From Phoronis australis (lineage: Eukaryota; Phoronida; Phoronidae), in NCBI GenBank assembly GCA_002633005.1, contig NMRA01000246.1, forward strand, positions 365,856-429,855: 64,000 nt of DNA, read 5' to 3'. The notes beneath the pieces are model-generated. The model saw only the letters and a program-made list of their open reading frames with translations. It was not told where the DNA came from and did not search any database. The first letter of the stretch is position 1; every line of letters starts with the position of its first letter. Made by a program: the position numbers and the translations under genes. Positions 58,401-64,000 of the stretch are shown one piece after another.

Positions 58401-59654
58401 TTGTGAACTTCGTCCAATTGTAATGCTTCATTAGCGCAACAATGGATTTCGAAGCATCAATACTTGATGGGTTTGTTCGGGCAAATGTCGGAAACCTGGA
58501 TTTGTCGCTAACAGCGGGTTCATCACATTTCTGAAAACAAATGGCATAGACTTCATGTGTTTACAGTGAAGTATCTTCATGTTTGAGTGTCCAGGGAAAG
58601 CATTAAGGCGAAACGGTAGAAATACACCATATGCTCCACAGTCTTAGCTCGTGTAGACGATCGTTAAGAATACACGTGTAGTATGAAAAACAACAAACGT
58701 CAGTTGCCACGTTTCCCTCTTGTAAAAAAACAGTGTCGCGTTTGCAATAACGTTCGTACGACCCGGTGTCTTTGCTACGACCTGGCCACGACTTTTGATA
58801 AAATTGGTCCAATGGTTTAAAATGCAAAACTGCGTGTAACACATATTATGCAGTCTATAAACAATATCGGAACAGCGAAGCAAGTTCCGGTGGGAGAAAC
58901 CTTTGGAATTTTCAGCAAATTTGTCAGTGGTCAAACCGGGCCATGTAATTAGGAAGTTTGGGTCAACGTTGATACAAATCAATGACATCATACTTCATGC
59001 ATAAATTATGCTTTGTATTTATAAATCAGGCTTTATCGTCTTTATATCTGAAACGTACGAGTTTTTATAGTTTTCTTTTCGATATTTTCGATTTAAATTG
59101 TATTTGATCAGGTCATTGTATATACTCTATAATTTCAGAGGTTATTTACTCAAAATTGCCCGTGCCCAGATTCACGTGCATGTTAATTGCTACTACGATT
59201 TGTAGTTTGATTAAATCTGAAGATGTGCCAGTGATTAGTAGAATTGTGTACGGGGTTTCTATAGCAACAATAGTTGTGCATTAAGTACGCGAGGGTGCTG
59301 ACGCTGATGACGACGACTTTGTGACTTAGAAAGAAATCCTTTGCTTTCTGAAATTATATGGCCTCAGAAGTCACGGTTAAATGATAAATCACTATGCCGT
59401 AATACCATTCCTTCCTTTCTTAAGTGTTGCGTGATGTAGTGTGTCAGATCAAATTTAGGTTATAATTTTCGCTGACTGAGTGTAATCGCTCGGGTATTTT
59501 TTGTAAAATCGGTTACAGGTATCAAACCCGACCGTCGAAACGTTCTATTTTGCAATGACTCACCAGTAATATACTAGCTTCGCAAGGCCCACCATTTCCT
59601 ATATCTGCTCCTCCGATTGACACGTTGGGCCCATTCAGTCGGAAAGTGGTATGT
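34222..59654 (-). CDS. Receptor guanylate cyclase (natriuretic peptide receptor type), N-terminus missing
   Basis: Single-pass membrane enzyme making cGMP from GTP on ligand binding. Nineteen exons in agreeing phases give about 1,085 codons: ligand-binding ectodomain (PBP1/ANF_receptor fold), one TM helix, a pseudokinase (kinase homology domain), a coiled dimerisation helix and a class III cyclase domain with a 115-residue tail. The pseudokinase has HGNL instead of HRD, normal for this family. Metal-binding aspartates are in YFSDICGFT and ETIGDAY; the guanine-selecting Glu (KVETIGD) and Cys ([11 protein letters not shown]) are present, so GTP rather than ATP is the substrate. The first ~120 residues, including the signal peptide, should lie upstream of 59654 and were not recognised. 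Ligand unknown: the family includes natriuretic-peptide and echinoderm sperm-peptide receptors. Introns carry microsatellites, MITEs and hairpin clusters. No symbol assigned, since the subtype cannot be told. Confidence 0.95.
36350..36441 (-). CDS. GC exon: cyclase domain
   Basis: 92 nt, acceptor ATTCCAG, donor [26 protein letters not shown] then [10 protein letters not shown]. Confidence 0.92.
37022..37120 (-). CDS. GC exon: cyclase core with guanine-selecting Cys
   Basis: 99 nt. Donor placed at GGGTTAC|GTACGT because it restores the conserved MESNGLPLKIH across the junction. [20 protein letters not shown] then SRMESNGL. Confidence 0.93.
37897..38140 (-). CDS. GC exon: cyclase core with second metal Asp
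   Basis: 244 nt. [16 protein letters not shown], then [17 protein letters not shown] with guanine-selecting Glu and metal-binding Asp, [11 protein letters not shown] and LRIGIHTG. Confidence 0.95.
38300..38415 (+). repeat. Dispersed repeat D, copy 2
   Basis: Diverged copy of 31917-32035, inside a guanylate cyclase intron. Confidence 0.6.
39063..39186 (-). CDS. GC exon: start of cyclase domain
   Basis: 124 nt. [20 protein letters not shown] then [18 protein letters not shown]; the Asp of SDI is the first metal ligand. Donor GTTAGC. Confidence 0.95.
39432..39572 (-). CDS. GC exon: dimerisation helix
   Basis: 141 nt. [20 protein letters not shown] then [20 protein letters not shown] and LLHRMLPR, the conserved coiled linker that couples kinase-homology and cyclase domains. 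Confidence 0.95.
41685..41730 (+). repeat. G/C-run repeat end
   Basis: GGCAGATTTAGGGGGACCC followed by a C run; same type as 2554 and 22440. Confidence 0.35.
42221..42290 (+). repeat. tRNA-like sequence (probable SINE head)
   Basis: GCGTGGTGGTGTAGTGGTAA carries an A-box-like block at 42231-42244 and ACTTCGAGTCT a B-box-like block at 42271-42281. Stems are poor, so not a working tRNA. Confidence 0.45.
42733..42910 (-). CDS. GC exon: end of kinase homology domain
   Basis: 178 nt, phase 1 to 2. [20 protein letters not shown] then [17 protein letters not shown], the CW-E-P-RP-f motif of kinase subdomain XI. Confidence 0.94.
43247..43615 (+). repeat. GATGTT/GAT microsatellite
   Basis: About 370 bp of GATGATGTT-type repeat in a guanylate cyclase intron; gives spurious Met/Leu/Val and Ile/Asn frames. 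Confidence 0.97.
43688..43837 (-). CDS. GC exon: kinase homology domain (APE, DvySFG)
   Basis: 150 nt, phase 1 to 1. [20 protein letters not shown] then [20 protein letters not shown]. Confidence 0.95.
43838..46059 (-). other. Intron with an unclassified GC-rich block
   Basis: 45655-45990 is GC-richer than its surroundings and may be a repeat; no gene similarity recognised. Confidence 0.4.
46060..46225 (-). CDS. GC exon: pseudokinase catalytic-loop region
   Basis: 166 nt, phase 0 to 1, donor [26 protein letters not shown] has HGNL in place of the HRD loop; [12 protein letters not shown] is the DFG equivalent. Confidence 0.95.
46675..46851 (-). CDS. GC exon: kinase homology domain N-lobe/hinge
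   Basis: 177 nt, phase 0 to 0. [48 protein letters not shown]. Confidence 0.95.
48187..48372 (-). CDS. GC exon: start of kinase homology domain
   Basis: 186 nt, phase 0 to 0, acceptor [30 protein letters not shown]: the Lys of the VAIK motif is kept, while the glycine loop is absent. Confidence 0.93.
49536..49598 (-). CDS. Possible cassette micro-exon of the GC gene
   Basis: A consensus donor CAG|GTAAGT ends a 63-nt phase 0-0 open block ([20 protein letters not shown] then Q) behind a TACAG acceptor; an inner acceptor would give 42 nt. Flanking exons also meet in phase 0, so it could be included or skipped. No family motif is recognised. Confidence 0.35.
50099..50216 (-). CDS. GC exon: juxtamembrane segment
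   Basis: 118 nt, phase 2 to 0. [20 protein letters not shown] matches the conserved juxtamembrane Y/F-E-x-EL...WkI motif. Donor CAT|GTAATT is moderate. Confidence 0.88.
50535..50710 (-). CDS. GC exon: membrane-proximal cysteines and TM helix
   Basis: 176 nt, phase 0 to 2. [15 protein letters not shown] is the P-KCGF-C membrane-proximal motif; [20 protein letters not shown] is the transmembrane segment. Confidence 0.94.
51269..51529 (+). mobile_element. TIR element, family A, copy 3 (best preserved)
   Basis: Runs from CATTCACGCACCCAGGGG to GTTGAGTGCGCGCATG, 261 bp, no coding capacity. It lies in a guanylate cyclase intron and is the reference for the split copy at 29343-31502. Confidence 0.8.
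52090..52266 (-). mobile_element. TIR element, family A, copy 4 (one end, inverted)
   Basis: The right end reads CACCTGGGTGCGCGCATG; internal blocks are the reverse complement of the left half of copy 3. Only about 750 bp separate it from the inverted copy 3. Confidence 0.75.
52505..52745 (+). repeat. GATGA-rich simple sequence, two blocks
   Basis: Two GA(T/C)GA-rich blocks (52515-52572 and 52677-52735), each followed by AACA..ATTCACATGACGAA-like sequence, indicating a duplicated ~170-bp unit. Confidence 0.7.
53291..53375. repeat. Imperfect inverted repeat, ~30-bp arms
   Basis: ATCTCGAATTCGTTTCATTT... pairs with ...GATGAAATGAATTCGAAT; loop ~25 nt. Part of dispersed repeat E. Confidence 0.75.
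53405..53610 (+). repeat. Dispersed repeat E, copy 2
   Basis: Copy of 33255-33480; together with 53250-53400 it shows the uninterrupted repeat. Confidence 0.75.
53709..53866 (-). CDS. GC exon: end of ectodomain
   Basis: 158 nt, phase 1 to 0. [20 protein letters not shown] matches the G-x-v-x-iD-NGDr-g-dy-s pattern of the receptor family. Confidence 0.94.
54084..54360. repeat. Cluster of short hairpins (CACTCG/CGAGTG)
   Basis: GCACTCG-ttcaat-CGAGTGC (54084-54103), CATTACA-6-TGTAATG (54116-54135), TGCACTCG-ctcata-CGAGTGCA (54260-54281) and ACTGCATT/AATGCAGT (~54325-54360), in a guanylate cyclase intron. Confidence 0.8.
55268..55300 (+). repeat. Dispersed repeat B, short copy
   Basis: CTTGAGTGATAAAAGCAGTA and TTCAACTAAC match the start of 1576-1720. 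Confidence 0.6.
56009..56144 (-). CDS. GC exon: ectodomain
   Basis: 136 nt, phase 0 to 1. [20 protein letters not shown] is the conserved YDAvklYAlAl helix of ANF_receptor domains. Confidence 0.94.
56573..56760 (-). CDS. GC exon: ectodomain
   Basis: 188 nt, phase 1 to 0, acceptor [33 protein letters not shown], then [13 protein letters not shown]. Confidence 0.85.
57507..57530 (+). repeat. (GT)n microsatellite
   Basis: About 22 bases of GT repeat, in an intron. Confidence 0.95.
57570..57725 (-). CDS. GC exon: ectodomain
   Basis: 156 nt, phase 1 to 1. [32 protein letters not shown] and SPYEGIRK. Confidence 0.92.
58230..58530 (-). CDS. GC exon: ectodomain core, GC donor
   Basis: 301 nt, phase 0 to 1. 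[20 protein letters not shown] is the family signature C[15 protein letters not shown]; [14 protein letters not shown] follows. The only donor that keeps frame into the next exon is AGAG|GCAAGT, a non-canonical GC donor. Confidence 0.92.
59564..59654 (-). CDS. GC exon: ectodomain, most 5' exon seen
   Basis: Donor GTGAGT in phase 0. [20 protein letters not shown] then EASILL joins directly to [11 protein letters not shown]. The 5' edge is uncertain: TTAAG acceptor at 59655 is the best candidate. Confidence 0.75.
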
Positions 59655-62600
59655 CTTAAGATCAAAATGTCTTACTTCCGTTTCATGAAATTACTTAAGA
59701 CGAAAATTAAGACCGAAGCTGTGTAATCTAAGAACGAAAGTTGGCCTGCTAGGGAGTTTACTCAATACTAGACTTCGATCTAAATCAGCAAAATTTAAGG
59801 GAATTTTATCACCTAAAACGGTTGAGTAATAAATTTCGGTGAAGTTTTCATACTGTATTTATGTACACTGTATATCTAATGAACGTAAGAACCAAACATT
59901 CACAAATGACCCACAGAAACTTCCAGAAAATGCACGGTTAAAATCCCCCATTTGCCATCTGAGATGTTAGAAGGCTGACCACGGTAACTCATCCTACGTA
60001 ACAGCCATTCTAAGACAAAAGGAACCAAAAAATCACGCTAGGGTCATATTTCAGATTCACTTTAAACTTTGAGAATGTAACGATGCTGTGACTTGGATAA
60101 TAAAATCACGAATTTTTCATCTTATTGCTCTTTAACTTTTGACCTATAGGCCTTTAAAAATACTTTCGACAAATATGCCTCGTTTTTTGCATATGAAAAA
60201 CAACAATTTGCACGTATCAAAAAGAGTTACAGTGCATGCAATGAGAGGAAAGAATGCAGGTATTTAGAAGGACTCCCAAATAAAATTGCAATTAAAAATT
60301 TTGTACATTCTTCATGTGACACGGGAGAAAAATCTGAAGGCACTTTTTGAACAGTTCAAAATGAGTGTCACTCTAGTGATTCTTCAAGTAAAAATATAAA
60401 TGCAGGGATATGCACAATAAAAGAATTTCAAATAGATAGTTATTTGATGTGTGAACCAATTTATAAAATCTGTTGAATGCCCTATATTTTGCTAAAAATT
60501 ATCCCAATATCGCGCATTTTACACTATTTCAATATTTTTTTTGCAAATTCATAATGCTTTTTGAAGCAGAAATTATGAGTAATGATCTTCATTTTAGAGA
60601 CTGCAATGATGTCTGACATTTCACAAAATCCCTGGACAATGTTCAGGTGACACTGGTTCTCGAATAGAAGCTTGTTCGACAAAATTCACGAAGTTTTGTC
60701 AAAAAGAGTTCGATGTAAAACCAACTTTGTAGAATATATTGGTGTTGTTTCTGTTCTAAGAAGATTTCAAAAACGTCTGCTTTAAAGTAAATTTAAAAGT
60801 GTTAATGTCTACTGTCCTTGCATGACTTTAGTAACTACTCACTTAAGGAAAGATTTGAAGGGTTGTAGACGTATTTGTTCAGCCTTTAATGACGTTAAGA
60901 AGTATAAATGGGAAATAGAGTTAGGAGATAGTTTAGATTGGAAGAAAATATATTCATTGCCTGATGAAATTACAAAGGATCACAATATTAGATGGTTCCA
61001 ATTTAGAATACTACACAGTATCATTGCAACAGATACCTTTTTAGTCAAAATCCGTGTTCGGGATTCTAATTTTTGTTCCTTTTGTAATAAAGGTCCAGAG
61101 ACGCTGTCGCACCTTTTTCGGGGAATGTCGCCTTGTACAAGATTTCTGGAAGGAATTCGGAAAGCTACTTCAAAAGTGTCTCATTCAGCTTCCCAACTGT
61201 CTCTCTTACGAACGTGTTATTCTTGGACTTTATGAGACGCGAGATTTTCTATTTAACATTTTGTTTCTACTAGCTAAACCAGTAAATTTACAAGGAGAGA
61301 TGTTACAAAAATATACCCAATTTTCAAAAAAGTTTGTTACATATACTTATGAGTACTATAATGCTGAAAATTAATTGCATATAAAAACTTTGCATATGAC
61401 AGCTTCTCTGTGAAATGGGGAAATTTTATTATTCCCGTTAACTCCATGCAGCAGTTGTTTACTTTATACGAGATACGAGAATGGTCTCTCCTGAGGTGTG
61501 CATGCGTGAATGAATGGATGTACTTTTTGTTTGTTTTTTGTACTTGTTTATAAATGATAATTAATGCCTGAAAAAAGAGTTTGTCAAAAAGCTTACGAGT
61601 TATAAAAACAGGTGCCAAGAACTAAAATTGCTCAAGGAGATCCAAAAGTTATCAAATACGTCTAGAAATCAACGCCGAGAATTTTTGTGAATATGGAAGC
61701 AAATTTGTTTTATAATGATGAGGCGTTTATGAGATACAATGTACCGTTGTCAAACAGTGAAAAAATAAAACAAAAAGTCCATTTTTAATTCGACGATTTT
61801 CTTTGTTATACAGTAAATTGATGGAAAATTGACTGAAATTCGAGAACAAAAATTAAAATATACCAAATTTTGGTGCTCTACCAAAGGTTAACAGTGATCT
61901 CCTTGGCAAAGTAAAAACTTTTTTCTTATAGAGAGGTTCAGTGTCTACTCATACATTATACACTGAATCTAGCCTAACCGACGCAAAAGTGATTCATTCT
62001 ACATGTAGTGCTAAAATGTTCATGATGTGTAAAAGGGTAATTATACCAAAAATCTAAAATTCATATTTTCAACGCATCTCACCAAAGTGTATGAACACAC
62101 GAATTTTTTGAAGAAATGAGTCGGTGATTCCAAAAACCAGAGGTCATTATTTTTTACATGGTGTTAGTTAGTTCTCATAATAAATGTTTTCCCATTTTTA
62201 TTTCTGGTAACGAGCTTGTGAAACACGTTTCTGTTACCGTTGTACATGCATGTGTCGACCATAAATGGTATTTCACTCGTGAAAACATATTTTGTGAGCA
62301 TAAGGGCCCATCGTATCTTGTGTTTCCATTTTTCCTCATTTCGGACCGGTCCGACAATTAATTTGTGCCAGGCTGATTGTTACGTGTCTATAGGTATTTT
62401 CTTTGTTTGTATCCGCTCGTGTTTCAGTTCAATTTTTGTGTCAGCTGCACAGACGTACAGTACATGTCCAAACATTCTTCAGTTTTATCCACCCATTACC
62501 TTCCCTCACTTTTGGCACCTTCTTGTACCTCTGTGTTGCGCTTTTTCATTGCCCATCTTACCGGAGATTATTATTTTTACACATTGCATTTCATTCTCAT

Positions 62601-64000
62601 TCCTATTTCTTGTACTTGTATTCTGTCAATAGAAATAACCTTGTTTCGCAAACCTCGGTAGTTGGTGCATATGTCGACCATACATGTAAGATGTGTGTGT
62701 CGAACAGTACATTTGTTAACTGCGAAGTGAGATAAAACATTATTTGCATTTTCCTAGATGTGGGTGTCTTTAAGATGTGTTGCTGGCTGCATATTGTAGG
62801 AAAATCCGATCTATGTGATTGATAGAAAATTGATACCGCAAAAATGAATGAGTTACTGGTTATGCTTGAACATATAAAAGACTTTTCAACGTGTTTGGAT
62901 AAAATGTTGTCACAAAGCAGAAGCGTTTTCTGTTTTCTATGCAAATTGGTTCTTTGTGAGCAAAAATGTTTACGTAATTGTTAACATTTCTACATTTCTT
63001 CTTCTGTATTTTCTAAATTTGCTCACTTATGAAACTCCGAAAGTAATATGTCAAATGGTAAATGTGACAGCATAGGAGTTTTGCAAAACATAATTAGCGA
63101 GAGTAATGCATCAGGGTACGGACTTGATGTACCTGTACTGGGTATGTCATTTTTGGACTAAGCGAAGGACACCTAAACCTACATACATGTACATGTATAA
63201 CTACGCCAGTGCATCTGTGCGTTTTAGTATTTATTGCCAAGCGTATTGATTTGGATGCCAAGGAGGGTTGTGCATTAGTGTTTAATTTGATATAAAAAGG
63301 TGTGCATTTCAGTCTTATCTATCATCCGCAAAGAGTTGAAAATCACGGGTCGTCTAGTGTCCTGCCTTTAAGTTGACCTACGTGTGCATGATCACCATGT
63401 AAGCTTTCACATACAGGTAGGGATGAACTGCCGTCTAGATGGAATGGCCGATTCAACAAACTACGAGTTGGGATAAGTACACTTAGGTCTATACTTGCCC
63501 TGGGCCGTAGCTTGATGAGTATATTTATGGATTAGCAAAAGTCAGAAATTATAACGCTGGATATTAGATAGTCAAGTTTTGTTTGTCTTCGTTTCCGCTT
63601 TTTGTTACGCCGAATTACTTGCTCTATTACGTCATCTCGGTAATTCGCACAAAAGTTGCCAAAACAGTCATATTTTGTCTTTCTAAGGCTGACTGCCGTG
63701 CTGCAAAAATAGGTGTTTCGTCAAATATTGCTTTATGGCATCTACACTGTACAAATCAAGCTAACACTAAACTTTAAAAATCGTAGGCTTCGTTAGTGTG
63801 GAAAATTTTGGCAACTTTAAACTTCAATTGTAAAGTAGTGTGCAAAATAGGCGATGATTTACCGTTGAATAATGAAAAATATAATGGTTGCCCTTCTATC
63901 CATTTCATTCCACACGAAGTGAGACTTATTGAATGCAAGCATTACTTACATGGGAAATCATGGGTAAGTTCCAGGAAGCGGCAATAGTGGCTTCAATATA
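59655..64000. other. Upstream stretch with no exon found
   Basis: Should contain or lead to the first exons and promoter of the guanylate cyclase, but none could be recognised. Holds a LINE relic at 60822-61374; the remainder is AT-rich with TACATGTA motifs. Confidence 0.5.
60822..61374 (+). pseudogene. LINE 3' end relic (zf-RVT-type C-terminus)
   Basis: DHNIRWFQFRILHSIIATDT, FLVKIRVRDSNFCSFCNKGP and ETLSHLF match the C-terminal zinc-binding region of L1/Tx1-like non-LTR retrotransposons. At ~61125 the frame shifts and continues as CRLVQDFWKEFGKLL then VILGLYETRD. A small open block at 60153-60347 may belong to the same relic. Different lineage from the element at 29444-31380, judging by the C-terminal motifs. 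Confidence 0.75.

Noticed and set aside
63583-63987. Two plus-strand frames as a receptor exon
   Set aside because: Faint resemblance of KVAKTVIFCLSKADCRAAK to periplasmic-binding-type receptor domains, but no splice sites or further motifs support it.

Overview
This window is eukaryotic (animal) genomic DNA: genes are split into short exons with GT-AG introns, intergenic and intronic DNA is AT-rich and full of transposon relics, microsatellites and TACATGTA-type motifs, and there are four runs of N (2587-2631, 15437-16329, the single base 19204, 32579-32588). The two intact genes, a receptor guanylate cyclase and a CUB/LDLa/trypsin protease, together with the repeat style, fit a marine invertebrate, possibly a deuterostome, but the sequence does not fix the species. 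No bacterial, viral or CRISPR feature was seen.

Layout. 1-2500: piggyBac transposase relic, a short TIR element and dispersed repeats. 2284-11167 (minus): a broken series of CUB, LDLa and trypsin exons (missing His, Asp and Ser exons, a lost LDLa cysteine, Asp189 changed to Asn), most likely a pseudogene or a very incomplete copy. Its introns hold a 42-bp near-perfect palindrome and an array of small hairpins with covarying arms. 15247-19565: candidate P-like DNA transposon with 28-bp terminal inverted repeats and an 8-bp target duplication; inside it lies a 1.3-kb foldback whose two arms each carry the start of a THAP-domain reading frame, plus a 265-bp tandem duplication around a single N. 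23245-28956 (plus): seven exons of a secreted or membrane-tethered CUB-LDLa-trypsin serine protease, with consistent phases, an intact catalytic triad and Asp189; the 5' end (signal peptide) was not found. 29343-31502: a TIR element split by a 5'-truncated, broken LINE reverse transcriptase. 34222-59654 (minus): nineteen exons of a receptor guanylate cyclase of the natriuretic-peptide-receptor type, from mid-ectodomain through TM, pseudokinase and cyclase domain to a stop; only the N-terminal part is missing. 59655-64000: non-coding apart from a second LINE 3' relic.

The two functional genes are unrelated in pathway: one makes cGMP at the membrane in response to an extracellular ligand, the other is an extracellular trypsin-like protease with protein-binding modules. 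The minus-strand protease relic is related to the plus-strand protease gene (its LDLa and penultimate protease exons have identical lengths of 108 and 146 nt), pointing to a local family of such genes.
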